Source of the DNA: Olleya sediminilitoris | Lineage (GTDB): Bacteria > Bacteroidota > Bacteroidia > Flavobacteriales > Flavobacteriaceae | NCBI RefSeq assembly: GCF_016785945.1 | Contig: NZ_JAEMEF010000012.1 | Coordinates: 46,636-110,635 of the forward strand | DNA length: 64,000 nt | Direction of reading: 5' to 3' | Part shown: piece after piece, positions 9,985 through 20,516 of the stretch | How positions within the stretch are numbered: position 1 is the first letter of the stretch | Layout: each line of letters opens with the position of its first letter | Notes under the pieces: generated by a model | The model's database searches: none | What the model was told of the DNA's origin: nothing | What the model saw: the letters and a program-made list of their open reading frames with translations, nothing else | Translations under genes and position numbers: made by a program

Positions 9985-10659
9985 ATGAGCGGAATTTTAA
10001 ATTCTTCAATAGGAAGAAAGTTTGCTATGGCACTTTCGGCACTCTTTCTAATGATTTTTATTTTACAACACTTTGCAATTAACATCCTTTCTGTGATTAG
10101 TCCAGATGCTTTTAATGAAGCATCACATTTCATGGGTACGTTTTGGGCTGTGCAATATTTATTACAACCAGTTTTGATAATTGGTGTAATATTCCATTTT
10201 GTAATGGGATTTGTTTTAGAAATAAAAAACAATAAGGCAAGAGCGATTAGCTATGCAAAAAACAATGGAGCAGCAAACTCTAGTTGGATGAGTAGAAACA
10301 TGATCTGGAGTGGAGGTTTCATTTTAGTGTTTTTGGTTATTCACTTTATCGATTTCTGGATTCCAGAAATAAACACCAAATATATTGTTGGTGATATGTC
10401 AGGTACTTTACCTAGTGGTGAATTTAGATACCACGAAGAGTTAGTACATAAATTTAAAGACTTATGGCGTGTAGCGTTGTATTGCGTAGGATTTGTTTTC
10501 TTAGCATTACACTTGTTACATGGTTTCAATTCTGCTTTTCAATCAGTTGGAGCAAATAATAAATACACAAAGGGTTTAAAAGGATTTAGTAAAGTTTATG
10601 CAATTGGTGTTCCTGCAGGATTCATCTTCATTGCTGTTTTTCACTTTTTAAACCACTAA
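9985..10659 (+). CDS. sdhC: Succinate dehydrogenase cytochrome b subunit
   Basis: Membrane anchor of complex II (224 residues), binding haem b and quinone. It has five hydrophobic segments, as in the single-anchor succinate dehydrogenase/fumarate reductase type of Bacteroidota, with conserved histidines in [22 protein letters not shown] and LHLLHGFNS that are candidate haem ligands. There is no separate sdhD, as expected for this type. It is first in sdhCAB, with 16 nt to sdhA and a good promoter upstream. Confidence 0.92.
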   Translation: MSGILNSSIGRKFAMALSALFLMIFILQHFAINILSVISPDAFNEASHFMGTFWAVQYLLQPVLIIGVIFHFVMGFVLEIKNNKARAISYAKNNGAANSSWMSRNMIWSGGFILVFLVIHFIDFWIPEINTKYIVGDMSGTLPSGEFRYHEELVHKFKDLWRVALYCVGFVFLALHLLHGFNSAFQSVGANNKYTKGLKGFSKVYAIGVPAGFIFIAVFHFLNH

Positions 10660-10675
10660 AAAATACAGAGATATT

Positions 10676-12688
10676 ATGGCATTAGATTCTAAAATACCTC
10701 AAGGTCCAATTGCAGACAAATGGACTAATTATAAAAATCATATCGACTTAGTTAATCCAGCAAACAAACGTAACATTGATGTTATTGTCGTTGGTACAGG
10801 ATTAGCAGGTGGATCAGCAGCAGCTACTTTAGCAGAGCTTGGATATAACGTAAAAGCATTTTGCTTTCAAGATTCTCCAAGACGTGCGCATTCAATTGCA
10901 GCACAAGGAGGTATCAACGCAGCAAAAAACTATCAAGGTGATGGTGACTCAACTTACAGATTGTTTTATGATACTGTAAAAGGTGGAGATTACCGTTCTC
11001 GTGAAGCAAACGTTTATCGTTTAGCTGAGGTTTCAACAAATATTATTGACCAATGTGTTGCTCAAGGTGTACCTTTTGCACGTGAGTATGGTGGATTATT
11101 AGATAATCGTTCGTTTGGTGGAGTACTAGTATCACGTACGTTTTACGCAGCTGGACAAACAGGACAACAATTATTATTAGGAGCATATTCTGCTATGAAC
11201 CGTCAAATCGGTCGTGGTAAAATCAAAATGTACAACCGTCACGAAATGTTAGACGTTGTTAAGGTTGATGGAAAAGCTCGTGGAATTATAACACGTAATT
11301 TAATTACTGGAGAAATCGAAAGACACTCAGCTCACGCTGTGGTTTTAGGTACTGGTGGTTATGGTAACGTTTTCTTCTTGTCAACAAACGCGATGGGAAG
11401 TAATGTAACAGCAGCTTGGAAAGCGCACAAACGTGGTGCTTATTTTGCTAATCCATGTTACACACAAATTCACCCAACATGTATTCCTGTTTCTGGAGAT
11501 CATCAGTCTAAATTAACTTTGATGTCTGAGTCTTTACGTAACGATGGACGTATTTGGGTACCAAAACATATGAAAGATGTTGAGGCTATTAAAGCAGGAA
11601 CATTAAAACCAAAAGATTTAGCAGAAAGCGATAGAGATTATTACTTAGAGCGTCGTTATCCAGCTTTTGGAAACTTAGTGCCTCGTGATGTTGCCTCTCG
11701 TGCAGCAAAAGAGCGTTGTGATGCAGGTTATGGTGTTAATGCAACAGGTGAAGCTGTATTCTTAGATTTTGCTTCGGCAATTCAACGTTACGGTAAAGAA
11801 GCTGCTCATGTTAAAGGATTAAATGAAAATGATACTGCTCTTGTTACTAAATTAGGACAAGAAATTATCAAAAATAAATACGGAAACTTATTCCAAATGT
11901 ATGAGAAGATTGTAGATCAAGATCCATACAACACACCAATGATGATTTATCCAGCGGTTCACTATACAATGGGTGGAATTTGGGTAGATTATAACTTGAT
12001 GACTAGTGTACCTGGTTTATATGCAATTGGAGAAGCAAATTTCTCTGATCATGGTGCAAACAGACTTGGTGCTTCAGCATTAATGCAAGGTTTAGCAGAT
12101 GGTTATTTTGTCTTACCGTATACAATTGGTGACTATTTATCTGATGATATTCGTACTGGTCCAATTTCAACTGAAACAAAAGAATTTGAAGAGGCTGAAA
12201 AAGAAGTTCGTGAAAGAATTGAGTTTTTTGTAAATAACGAAGGGTCCCATTCTGTTGATTATTTCCATAAGAAATTAGGGAAAATCATGTGGAACAAAGT
12301 TGGTATGTCTAGAAACGTTCAAGGTTTAACTGAAGCTATTTCTGAAATCAAAGCTTTAAGAGAAGAGTTCTGGAAAGACGTTAGAGTACCAGGAACTAAC
12401 GAAGAGTTTAACGAAGAACTTGCAAAAGCAGGTCGTGTAGCTGACTTCCTTGAATTAGGAGAGTTATTTGCTAAAGATGCACTAAACAGAGAAGAATCTT
12501 GTGGTGGACACTTTAGAGAAGACTCTGTAGAGTTAGATGGAGAACAAAAAGGAGAAGCATTACGTGATGATGAAAATTACGCATACGTTGCTGCTTGGGA
12601 ATATAAAGGAGAACCTAGTGATGCTGTTTTACATAAAGAGCAACTAGAGTTTAATGATATCGAATTAAAACAAAGAAGTTATAAATAA
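10676..12688 (+). CDS. sdhA: Succinate dehydrogenase flavoprotein subunit
   Basis: FAD-containing catalytic subunit of complex II (670 residues) that oxidises succinate to fumarate. The N-terminal dinucleotide-binding motif reads [19 protein letters not shown]. The FAD-attachment region [13 protein letters not shown] has a Ser in the HS-x-AAQGG context ([11 protein letters not shown]), where the His carries the flavin. The substrate-site segment HPT and the C-terminal helical domain with SCGGHFRED are present. It is cotranscribed with sdhC and sdhB (8 nt to sdhB). Codon choice is more optimised than in neighbours, as expected for a highly expressed gene. Confidence 0.95.
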   Translation: MALDSKIPQGPIADKWTNYKNHIDLVNPANKRNIDVIVVGTGLAGGSAAATLAELGYNVKAFCFQDSPRRAHSIAAQGGINAAKNYQGDGDSTYRLFYDTVKGGDYRSREANVYRLAEVSTNIIDQCVAQGVPFAREYGGLLDNRSFGGVLVSRTFYAAGQTGQQLLLGAYSAMNRQIGRGKIKMYNRHEMLDVVKVDGKARGIITRNLITGEIERHSAHAVVLGTGGYGNVFFLSTNAMGSNVTAAWKAHKRGAYFANPCYTQIHPTCIPVSGDHQSKLTLMSESLRNDGRIWVPKHMKDVEAIKAGTLKPKDLAESDRDYYLERRYPAFGNLVPRDVASRAAKERCDAGYGVNATGEAVFLDFASAIQRYGKEAAHVKGLNENDTALVTKLGQEIIKNKYGNLFQMYEKIVDQDPYNTPMMIYPAVHYTMGGIWVDYNLMTSVPGLYAIGEANFSDHGANRLGASALMQGLADGYFVLPYTIGDYLSDDIRTGPISTETKEFEEAEKEVRERIEFFVNNEGSHSVDYFHKKLGKIMWNKVGMSRNVQGLTEAISEIKALREEFWKDVRVPGTNEEFNEELAKAGRVADFLELGELFAKDALNREESCGGHFREDSVELDGEQKGEALRDDENYAYVAAWEYKGEPSDAVLHKEQLEFNDIELKQRSYK

Positions 12689-12696
12689 GGAGAGCT

Positions 12697-13446
12697 ATGA
12701 TGAATTTAACACTTAAAATTTGGCGTCAAAAAAACGCAAGTGATAAAGGGAAAATGGTTGATTATCCAATCAGTAACATATCTCCAGATATGTCTTTTCT
12801 TGAAATGTTAGACGTTTTAAATAACGAATTAATTGAAAAAGGAGAAGAACCTGTTTCATTTGACCATGATTGTCGTGAAGGTATCTGTGGTTCTTGCTCA
12901 TTATATATTAATGGTGAAGCTCACGGTCCAGATCGTTTAATAACTACGTGTCAATTACACATGCGCACCTTTAAAGACGGTGAAACTATAACTATTGAAC
13001 CATGGAGAGCAACTGCTTTTCCTGTTATTAAAGATTTAGTTGTAGATAGAACTGCTTTTGATCGTATACAACATGCAGGAGGATTTATTTCTGTAAATAC
13101 GTCTGGAAACACTATTGATGCAAATGCTATACCAGTTAACAAACAAGATGCAGATGATGCTTTTTCAGCAGCTACTTGTATTGGTTGTGGAGCATGTGTT
13201 GCGTCTTGTAAAAACTCTTCAGCAATGCTATTTGTTGGAGCTAAGGTTTCTCAATTTGCTTTATTGCCACAAGGACAAGTAGAAGCAACAGATCGTGTAT
13301 TAAACATGGTTAAGCAAATGGATGAAGAAGGTTTTGGTAACTGTACAAATACAGGTGCATGTGAAGTTGAGTGTCCTAAAGGAATTTCTTTAGAAAACAT
13401 TGCTCGTATGAATACTGAATTCTTAAAAGCATCTTTAAAAGGATAA
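12697..13446 (+). CDS. sdhB: Succinate dehydrogenase iron-sulfur subunit
   Basis: Electron-transfer subunit of complex II (249 residues). The N-terminal ferredoxin domain has the [2Fe-2S] ligands in [10 protein letters not shown] plus a later Cys in TTCQLH. The C-terminal part has [13 protein letters not shown] and the later [14 protein letters not shown] for the [4Fe-4S] and [3Fe-4S] clusters. Two adjacent ATGs (12697 and 12700) follow a purine-rich AAGGAGAG stretch; either could be used. A terminator hairpin follows. A broken second copy of its 3' half lies 900 nt downstream. Confidence 0.95.
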   Translation: MMNLTLKIWRQKNASDKGKMVDYPISNISPDMSFLEMLDVLNNELIEKGEEPVSFDHDCREGICGSCSLYINGEAHGPDRLITTCQLHMRTFKDGETITIEPWRATAFPVIKDLVVDRTAFDRIQHAGGFISVNTSGNTIDANAIPVNKQDADDAFSAATCIGCGACVASCKNSSAMLFVGAKVSQFALLPQGQVEATDRVLNMVKQMDEEGFGNCTNTGACEVECPKGISLENIARMNTEFLKASLKG

Positions 13447-13470
13447 TATTCATATCTCTTATACAATAGA

Positions 13471-13506
13471 AAAATGCTCAAAAGAAAATTTTGAGCATTT
13501 TTTATT
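13471..13506 (+). terminator. Intrinsic terminator of sdhCAB
   Basis: Arms AAATGCTCAAAA (to 13483) and TTTTGAGCATTT (13489-13500) are followed by a T-rich tail, 25 nt after the sdhB stop. Confidence 0.85.
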
Positions 13507-13534
13507 TTTTCAATTTCTTAAATCAACTACAACT

Positions 13535-14152
13535 ATGAATCACCTTATTTTTGATAAAAAACGTGTAATCAGTTTTAGTGATGCTATTTTCTCTATAGCT
13601 ATTACTCTATTAGTTTTAGAAATAAGTATTCCTTCTTATAAATTGATAGAACAACATGGTACTTGGGTAGTTTTACAAAGTAAAATACCTAGCTTTATTG
13701 GTTTGGTTGTAAGTTTTTTTGTTATTGCTTTATATTGGGTTACTCATATGAGAATTACCAAATATGTATCAACAGTAAATAATAAACTATTATGGCTCAA
13801 TATATTTCTTCTTTTGTTTATTGTTTTACTTCCTTTTTCTACTGCTTTTTATGTTGGTAGTTTTAATTTAACTGGACCGTTTATCTTTTATTGTTTTAAT
13901 CTATCTTCTATAGCTCTTATTAATTATTTAATGATTAAGTATATCATAAAAAAAGAAAATGGTCAAACGGGTTTAAAAAATACTATAGGTAAATGGGAAA
14001 AAGCAAGAGCTATGAATAGCTTTTGGGTTTGGATTTTTTCAGGAATAATGGCTTTTATATTCCCTACTACATCTAGATATCTTTTTTTGCTAATATTTCT
14101 AATTAATCCATTAATTAATCGTGTTTATATAAAAAAAGGCCTAGATATTTAG
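13535..14152 (+). CDS. TMEM175/DUF1211-family potassium channel-like membrane protein
   Basis: A 205-residue integral membrane protein with about six hydrophobic segments. The first segment starts with RVISFSDAIFSIAITLLVLE, which carries the FSD signature that lines the pore in bacterial TMEM175 proteins. Length and topology match the single-repeat bacterial form, which assembles as a tetramer. It lies between the sdhCAB terminator and the sdhB remnant, with no operon partner. Channel function is inferred from the family. Confidence 0.8.
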   Translation: MNHLIFDKKRVISFSDAIFSIAITLLVLEISIPSYKLIEQHGTWVVLQSKIPSFIGLVVSFFVIALYWVTHMRITKYVSTVNNKLLWLNIFLLLFIVLLPFSTAFYVGSFNLTGPFIFYCFNLSSIALINYLMIKYIIKKENGQTGLKNTIGKWEKARAMNSFWVWIFSGIMAFIFPTTSRYLFLLIFLINPLINRVYIKKGLDI

Positions 14153-14346
14153 TCTTAAGTAACAGTTTTTTAATTATGATAAAATTAACTTGACAGTTTA
14201 TAACATTATAATGAGCTGTATAAAACACAAAAAAATCTATTTAAATCAAATTAATTGATAGTTAAATTACTTGTCTGTATAGATTTTTTTTAGAAGGTAT
14301 GAGCATAATTACTACGAAAAACCCTTTAAATAAAAAATAATCTACA

Positions 14347-14766
14347 GTAAAAGATTTAATTGTTGATAGAAGTGCTTTTGATCGTGTACAACATGCAGGT
14401 GGATTTATATCTGTAAACACATCTGGAAACACTATTGATGCAAATGCAACTCCAGTAAATAAAGCTGATGCTGATAAAGCTTTTGAAGCAACAACTTGTA
14501 TTGGTTGTGGTGCTTGTGTAGTAACTTGTAAAAACTCTTCAGCAATGTTATTTGATGGAGCTAGTGTATCTCAATTTGCTTTATTGCCACAAGGTAAATT
14601 AGAAGCTACAGATCGTGTTTTAAACATGGTAAAACAAATGGATGAAGAAGGTTTTGTTAATTGTACTAATACTACAGCTTGTGAGGTTGAATGATCTAAA
14701 GGAATTTCTTTAAAGGACATTACACGTGTGAATCGTGAGTACCTTGGCGCAAGCCTAAAAGGATAA
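14347..14766 (+). pseudogene. Degenerate second copy of the 3' half of sdhB
   Basis: Reading frame 14347-14766 (140 codons with the stop) aligns end to end, without gaps, with the last 140 codons of sdh[64 protein letters not shown] and the final ASLKG. There is no start codon and no N-terminal [2Fe-2S] domain. A TGA at 14692-14694 replaces the Cys of the ECPKG ligand motif, and the next Pro is Ser. The frame is otherwise intact with mostly conservative changes, so it decayed recently or arrived already diverged. The 190 nt upstream (14153-14346) hold a weak ATCTAT/ATAGAT inverted repeat near 14235-14286 and no gene. Confidence 0.9.
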
Positions 14767-14799
14767 GCCTATACTGTATAGCAGTAAATTAAATATTTA

Positions 14800-14829
14800 A
14801 AAACCCATGCAACATAGCTTGGGTTTTTT
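14800..14829 (+). terminator. Intrinsic terminator behind the sdhB remnant
   Basis: Arms AAACCCATGC (14801-14810) and GCTTGGGTTT (14817-14826) are followed by Ts. It overlaps the apparent 5' extension of the next gene, which is why the ATG at 14858 is preferred there. It suggests that a whole sdhB 3' end with its own terminator was copied or acquired. Confidence 0.7.
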
Positions 14830-14857
14830 AGTTACATTTATATTAAATTTAAAGATT

Positions 14858-15811
14858 ATGAGACTCTTTTATATTCTAATGTCAGTACTTTTAGTAAGTT
14901 GTAAAACAGATACATCTACTAATAAAATATTTAAAAATACAACGCCTTTAGATATCGTTAAAGACTCTATTACTGGTTATTTCTTTAATACAGAAATACT
15001 TTTAGAAGACGTCAAAAACTTATCTTCTGATACTTTTGAAGGAAGAAGAACAGGGACCAAAGGTGCAGCCTTAGCAAGAAATTACGTCATTGATCACTTC
15101 ACGTCACTAGGCGTAAAACCATTAAATAACACTTTTGAGCAGTCCTTTAGTTTTTCTGATAAAAAAATATATAATGCTGTTAATATTTTAGGTGTCATAA
15201 ATGGACGAGAAAAAACCGACAAATACATTGTTATATCAGCACATTATGATCATGAAGGTATTAAAAATGGTAAAATTTATAATGGAGCAGATGATGATGC
15301 TTCTGGTGTTAGTGCTTTATTTGCTTTTGCGGAATATTTTGCTAAAAATCCACCTAAACATAACGTTATCTTAGCAGCTTTTGATGCTGAAGAATTAGGT
15401 TTAAAAGGGGCTTATCATTTTGTTGAAAACAACATTTTAACAAAACGACGCAATATAGTATTAAACTTAAATATGGATATGATTAGCCGAAGTGAAAAAC
15501 AACAGCTATTTGCTGTAGGAACTAGTCATTACCCAATTTTAAAACCTACAATTGCTAATTTTAAAGATATTGGAGTAGTGGATTTGTTAATTGATCATGA
15601 AGGATTAACAAAAGCTGATGATTGGTCTTTTGCAAGTGATCATGCTGCGTTTCATAAAGCAAAAATCCCTTTTGTGTATTTTGGAGTTGCTGATCATGAA
15701 GATTATCATGAGCCAACAGATGATTTTGAAAATATTGATCAACAGTTTTATAAAGATGCAGTTCAAACTATAATTTCTGTATTTACTCAATTTGATAATT
15801 TAGATTTATAA
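14858..15811 (+). CDS. M28-family zinc aminopeptidase, lipoprotein
   Basis: Exported exopeptidase of the M28 family with two zinc ions. The metal ligands are visible: SAHYDHEG, NGADDDASGVSAL, DAEELGLKG and NMDMIS, plus a late His in FASDHAAFH. The start at 14858 gives MRLFYILMSVLLVSCKT, a lipoprotein signal with lipobox LVSC and 317 residues. The longer frame from 14807 would translate the terminator hairpin of the sdhB remnant and is rejected. It is monocistronic, followed by a convergent gene. Confidence 0.85.
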   Translation: MRLFYILMSVLLVSCKTDTSTNKIFKNTTPLDIVKDSITGYFFNTEILLEDVKNLSSDTFEGRRTGTKGAALARNYVIDHFTSLGVKPLNNTFEQSFSFSDKKIYNAVNILGVINGREKTDKYIVISAHYDHEGIKNGKIYNGADDDASGVSALFAFAEYFAKNPPKHNVILAAFDAEELGLKGAYHFVENNILTKRRNIVLNLNMDMISRSEKQQLFAVGTSHYPILKPTIANFKDIGVVDLLIDHEGLTKADDWSFASDHAAFHKAKIPFVYFGVADHEDYHEPTDDFENIDQQFYKDAVQTIISVFTQFDNLDL

Positions 15812-15857
15812 TTATAACTTTTCAAACATCTATGTGAATGTTTTGCAAATAATTTGA

Positions 15858-17189
15858 TTATTTGTTTTTAAATGTAACAGAATTATTTATGTAATGTCCA
15901 ATTTTTTTACCCTGTTCAAGGCCTAATTTTACAGCAGACATATAGTGAATACCTCCGTAAAACCTGCTTAATGCTGCTTCATTTGCAGCGTCTCTAAATG
16001 ATGAAAATGTTCTAACTCCTAATCCATAAGGTAATTCTGTAGTATCATCAAACTTAAAATTATCACCAAAAATTTTGGTTAATATTTCAGAGGCTGCACC
16101 AGAAACTACAGAGTGACCACTGGTATATTCTGGAAAGGGTGGTGTCTGCAATAATGGTAACCAATTATCGTCTATATAATTATTAATTAAAGTTTCTGGT
16201 CGAACTAAATTGCTTCTATATTTTTCATCCCAGCAACTTATAAAAGCATCGTTAATTGCTATGGCTGTTTTCGTGTAAGCATAAATGGTTTTTTCAAAAC
16301 TGCTATTAGACTCCTTACAAGCTATTTTACATATTCCTATCCAGTGTGCACCTGGTGTTATTTTTTTTTCAGCAAACATAAAATGTCCTTTATTAACAGA
16401 AACGTAGGGATTACAATCCCAAAATTTGGCAATATTCAATTTTTCAGAGGTGTTACCTTCTTTTATAATTTTATTTCCAATATTATAAACACCTATTAAC
16501 TCTTTATAAAAATCACTAGATTTTTCAAAAGATGGTGTTGGTGGCTTTTCAGGCTTAAACTGATCAGCAGATTTCATAATTAATGGTCTGATTTTATTCC
16601 AGTGTGGTTCTATTCCAGGCATAAAAGCCGGTGGAGTTGGGACCCAACTAAAAGGGTCTTTTGTTAACACGTTGTGAATAGGCATATTTCTTGTTTCGAT
16701 GTATTTATCATCATTCATCCATAGTTTTACGTGATTAGCTACTTCTTTTCCAAACATTTTAGCCTCATTAAATTCGTCTTTATTAATGTTAATCCAATTG
16801 CTATACAAGCTGTCTTTGTAAGTTATAAGCTTTTGTTTGGAAAAAACTAACTCTTCACTTACTTCCATGTAAGCAATTAATGCTGCTAATTTTTTATTTA
16901 AAGTGTTGTTTAACTTTATTTTTGGAAGTGTTTTGAATTCGTTTAATTGCTTAGATAAGGTTTTATAACTTTTATTGTTGTAGCTTAAAACCTCATAAGC
17001 TGCTATATTAGGATATACATAAATTCTGCTTGCAACAGGAGGTGAAAATACATCGTGTATCATTATTTTAGTAAGTTGATCCACTGTATTATGTATATGA
17101 TTTGTTGTTATGTTTATTGATGCTTTTTTTTCTTTACATGAAATAAAAATCAAATTTAACAAAATGATAACTCTAATATGTTTGCGCAT
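15858..17189 (-). CDS. Vanadium-dependent haloperoxidase-like (PAP2 superfamily) lipoprotein
   Basis: A 443-residue exported protein with lipobox FISC. The C-terminal half has the vanadate/phosphate-binding signature of the PAP2/vanadium haloperoxidase fold: PEYTSGHSVVSGAA (the catalytic-type SGH), then RFYGGIHYMSAV with the second His. The order and spacing match bacterial haloperoxidase-like proteins. Whether it oxidises halides or acts as an acid phosphatase cannot be told from sequence. It starts 14 nt after the UnbV-type gene on the same strand, so the two are very likely one operon. Confidence 0.8.
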   Translation of the reverse strand: MRKHIRVIILLNLIFISCKEKKASINITTNHIHNTVDQLTKIMIHDVFSPPVASRIYVYPNIAAYEVLSYNNKSYKTLSKQLNEFKTLPKIKLNNTLNKKLAALIAYMEVSEELVFSKQKLITYKDSLYSNWININKDEFNEAKMFGKEVANHVKLWMNDDKYIETRNMPIHNVLTKDPFSWVPTPPAFMPGIEPHWNKIRPLIMKSADQFKPEKPPTPSFEKSSDFYKELIGVYNIGNKIIKEGNTSEKLNIAKFWDCNPYVSVNKGHFMFAEKKITPGAHWIGICKIACKESNSSFEKTIYAYTKTAIAINDAFISCWDEKYRSNLVRPETLINNYIDDNWLPLLQTPPFPEYTSGHSVVSGAASEILTKIFGDNFKFDDTTELPYGLGVRTFSSFRDAANEAALSRFYGGIHYMSAVKLGLEQGKKIGHYINNSVTFKNK

Positions 17190-17203
17190 AATAATGAAAA
17201 TAT

Positions 17204-20200
17204 TTATCTAAATGTGTATGTTTTAATAGCTTCATTATTAGTAAGAACAAAAAATAAATTTTTGTTTTTCATTTTAATGACACCGGTTTGTTTTACTTGA
17301 CCGTTAAATGCATCTATACCATAATTTGATAATTGATTTATTTGATTATCTGTTTCTAAAAACATGCCTTTTAATGCTAAATAGGCGCCATGATATGTCC
17401 CTGTTTTGTTAGAATTACCACTTACAACTAATCCCTTTTTGTTATTTATTGTTATTTCTGCAAACGAATTTATTGGAGCTAATTGTAATTGATAATTAAA
17501 CTCAATAAATGTATTGAAATTACCATTATTATTTTGAATATAACCTGATGATAAAGTTTCAACTTTATAAATTTTTCCTTTTTTCAAAGATTCATATGTT
17601 AAAACATCTTCTATCGGTTTAGATGAAAAATCTTTATAGTTTATAAATCTTTTACTTATAATATTCATTTGTGAGGCTAATTCGTCTTTCGAGTTTACTG
17701 GATAATAATTATTGTCTTTTTTGTAGGCTAAAACAGTTTCTTTAGTACCATTTGAGTCAAAATCTGAATAGTAAAGTTTTAATGGTGCATCAGATGAGAC
17801 TTCATTAAAGCGGGTATTTTCACCCCAGTTACCAAGTAATATATCTAAATCCCCATCATCATCAATGTCAAAAGTAGTTATAGATTGCCAAAGTCCATTT
17901 AAATGGTTTGGAATGTCTAAGGGTTTTAAATTTCCTTTGTTATTGATATATATTTTTGGAGAATCCCATTCTGAAGCGATAAGTAGATCTTTAATACCAT
18001 CGTTATTTATATCGCTCCAAGTTGCAGCAGTAGCTTTAATATTTAGGTTGAATTCTTTATCTTTTGAAAAATTACCTTTACCATCATTTATTAAAATATA
18101 AGCGCTTGGTTTGTCACCATAACTATTGGGATTAGATAAATTACCTATAAATAAGTCTTGATCTCCATCTTGGTCGTAATCGTAAGCGACTACACTGGAA
18201 GTGTTATTAAAGTTATTTGGTATTGTGTTGTTAGATTTTTCAAAACTGTTATTATTGTTAATATATAGACGATCGTTTTCAAAATTCTTTCTTCTGAGTA
18301 ATTCTATACCAGAACCAACGTATAAGTCTAAATCGGAGTCTCCGTCCGCGTCAAAGAAGGTGGCTACATTATCTTCATACAGTAAATCTTGTTCAATATG
18401 AGTAATTTTTTTTTCTTTAAAACTAAAACCATTATTTAAAAAAAGCTTTGCTTTTTTACCAGAAGCATTACCTATAAAAAAATCTTCAAACCCATTGTTG
18501 TCTATGTCGGCAATAGCAACAGCTGGTCCCTGAATCGAAACCCTATTTGGTATTAATCTTTCATGAAAGAAATCATCGTAATTATCTTCTGAATGAACAA
18601 AATCAAGGATGTTTTCTCTTTTAAAAAAGTTTTTTTCTTTTTTGTTAATGTAAGAATATGGTGTTGTATCAATTTTGTAGTCAACAGTTAGATTGGTGTT
18701 TATAGAAACATCATTAATTTTTTGTACTTTGTTATTTGGCCAAATAATGTGTAAAGAGTCAATTACATTTTTTTCTAATCCAAAATGTAACTTCCCTTCT
18801 CCAGCAGATAAAAAACCTCTAGTTTTATATAATTGTTTGAACTGTTTTAAGCCATTAGAATATACAATTGCTTTGGTTCCTAATCCCTCTTTATTTGATG
18901 GTTTGTAATTAAACTTTATTGATAAATAGTTATTGCTATTATCAGTAGTGTTTTTGAGAATAGTAGCTTTTTCGTTCAAATTGTTTGTTACAATATCTAA
19001 ATCTCCATCTAAATCTAAGTCTAAGTATATAGCACCATTTGAGAAAGATGGTTTGTCTTCAATCCATTTTCCAGTTTTATCTTCAAAAGACTGGCTATTG
19101 CCTTTAAAAATTCTATTTGAAGAAGCTCCGCTGGGCATCTTGTCCAAAGATTTATATAGCCATTTTAAGCTATTATCACTACCATATTGCTTAAAAGTAC
19201 TAGAAACGTATTTTCTAAAGTCTAGATTGTTTGGGCGCCTTAATATACCATTACTAATAAACAAATCTTGAAACCCATCATTGTCAAAATCAGCAAAAAG
19301 GGGACCCCAACTCCAGTCCGTATCTTCTATGTGATTATATGATGCTGTTTCTATAAAGTAAGATCCATTATTATTAATTTGAAGCATATTTCTTGATATT
19401 TGATCCTTATAACCAAGTTTTTTAAGCTGTTTTTGCATATTATACATAGCATCATCCCCTTCAGTTTGTTTTATTATAGATTCTTTTTCTGGTAACATAT
19501 CTAATGTGATAATGTCTAAGAATCCGTCTCCATTAATATCAGCAGAATCACTTCCCATAGAAAATCTACTAATTGTAGAAAATGCTTCGGACATTTTTTC
19601 TGTAAAAGTACCATCTTGATTATTTAAGTAATAATAATCATCTTCATGAAAATCATTACAGACATAAATGTCATCCCAACCGTCATTATTAAAATCACCA
19701 ATAGAAGCACTTAACCCATAGCCATTTGGACCACCAAAAATATTAGAAGTTTCACTTACGTCTATAAATTTTCCATTTGTGTTTTTTAATAATACATCAC
19801 CTACTAAACCTACTCTTTTTTTTCTATGTGATGCGGGTCCATAAGATAGGTTTGTATGTACAGCGTGATTTACAATATATACGTCTAAATCATCATCCTT
19901 ATCATAATCAAAAAAATATGATTGAGTAGAATAACCTTTAAAATCTAAACCATAATCTTTAGCTTTTTCTGTAAATGTTCCGTTTCCATTATTAATAAAA
20001 AGCTCATTACGTCCTTCGAAATCTAGTATTCCAGATACAGAGCACAAATAAATATCCATAAATCCATCATTATTAATGTCTACCATTGTAGCTCCTGTAT
20101 TCCAGTCAGAAAGTGATTCGATATTTGCTTTTTTAGTAATGTCTTCAAACTTAAAATTTCCTTTATTAAGGTATAATTTATTCTCACCCTGATTGGATAC

Positions 20201-20458
20201 AAAATACAAATCGGTTAATCCATCATTATTTATATCTCCTGCACAAAGCCCATTTCCATTATAAAAGTAGATGTAATTAATAATACTGTGGTTAGCATCT
20301 TCTTTTAATTGATTTGTGAATTTAACACCTGTATTTTCTGGAGACAGTACTTTAAAAAGGTGTTTTTTGGGTGATATATTTTCTTTTATTTGTTTATTGC
20401 AACTGAAAATTAAAAAAATTAAAAATAGTATTTTATAAAATATGCACTTATTTAACAT
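17204..20458 (-). CDS. FG-GAP/VCBS repeat lipoprotein with ASPIC/UnbV domain
   Basis: A 1084-residue surface or periplasmic lipoprotein (lipobox IFSC). At least a dozen FG-GAP-type calcium-binding repeats of the form D-x-[DN]-x-DG are visible (DINNDGLTDLYF, DINNDGFMDIYL, DFNNDGWDDIYV, DINGDGFLDIIT, DFDNDGFQDLFI, DIDNNGFEDFFI, DFDSNG), which predicts two beta-propellers. Around residues 520-590 lies an ASPIC/UnbV-type domain (GLGTKAIVYSNG ... SAGEGKLHFGL ... IIWPNNKVQ). It is upstream partner of the haloperoxidase-like gene in a two-gene operon, suggesting that it binds a substrate or surface for that enzyme (inference). Confidence 0.8.
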   Translation of the reverse strand: MLNKCIFYKILFLIFLIFSCNKQIKENISPKKHLFKVLSPENTGVKFTNQLKEDANHSIINYIYFYNGNGLCAGDINNDGLTDLYFVSNQGENKLYLNKGNFKFEDITKKANIESLSDWNTGATMVDINNDGFMDIYLCSVSGILDFEGRNELFINNGNGTFTEKAKDYGLDFKGYSTQSYFFDYDKDDDLDVYIVNHAVHTNLSYGPASHRKKRVGLVGDVLLKNTNGKFIDVSETSNIFGGPNGYGLSASIGDFNNDGWDDIYVCNDFHEDDYYYLNNQDGTFTEKMSEAFSTISRFSMGSDSADINGDGFLDIITLDMLPEKESIIKQTEGDDAMYNMQKQLKKLGYKDQISRNMLQINNNGSYFIETASYNHIEDTDWSWGPLFADFDNDGFQDLFISNGILRRPNNLDFRKYVSSTFKQYGSDNSLKWLYKSLDKMPSGASSNRIFKGNSQSFEDKTGKWIEDKPSFSNGAIYLDLDLDGDLDIVTNNLNEKATILKNTTDNSNNYLSIKFNYKPSNKEGLGTKAIVYSNGLKQFKQLYKTRGFLSAGEGKLHFGLEKNVIDSLHIIWPNNKVQKINDVSINTNLTVDYKIDTTPYSYINKKEKNFFKRENILDFVHSEDNYDDFFHERLIPNRVSIQGPAVAIADIDNNGFEDFFIGNASGKKAKLFLNNGFSFKEKKITHIEQDLLYEDNVATFFDADGDSDLDLYVGSGIELLRRKNFENDRLYINNNNSFEKSNNTIPNNFNNTSSVVAYDYDQDGDQDLFIGNLSNPNSYGDKPSAYILINDGKGNFSKDKEFNLNIKATAATWSDINNDGIKDLLIASEWDSPKIYINNKGNLKPLDIPNHLNGLWQSITTFDIDDDGDLDILLGNWGENTRFNEVSSDAPLKLYYSDFDSNGTKETVLAYKKDNNYYPVNSKDELASQMNIISKRFINYKDFSSKPIEDVLTYESLKKGKIYKVETLSSGYIQNNNGNFNTFIEFNYQLQLAPINSFAEITINNKKGLVVSGNSNKTGTYHGAYLALKGMFLETDNQINQLSNYGIDAFNGQVKQTGVIKMKNKNLFFVLTNNEAIKTYTFR

Positions 20459-20516
20459 TATTATTGCTTATAGTTTATTTAACAAATATATAATATTATT
20501 TATTTTCTCATAATTT

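Noticed and set aside
14807..14857. Upstream start for the M28 peptidase
   Set aside because: It would translate the terminator hairpin of the sdhB remnant. The ATG at 14858 begins a proper lipoprotein signal.
18201..19271. Several plus-strand frames over the FG-GAP/UnbV gene
   Set aside because: They mirror the Asp/Asn/Gly repeats of the real gene on the other strand and lack own features.
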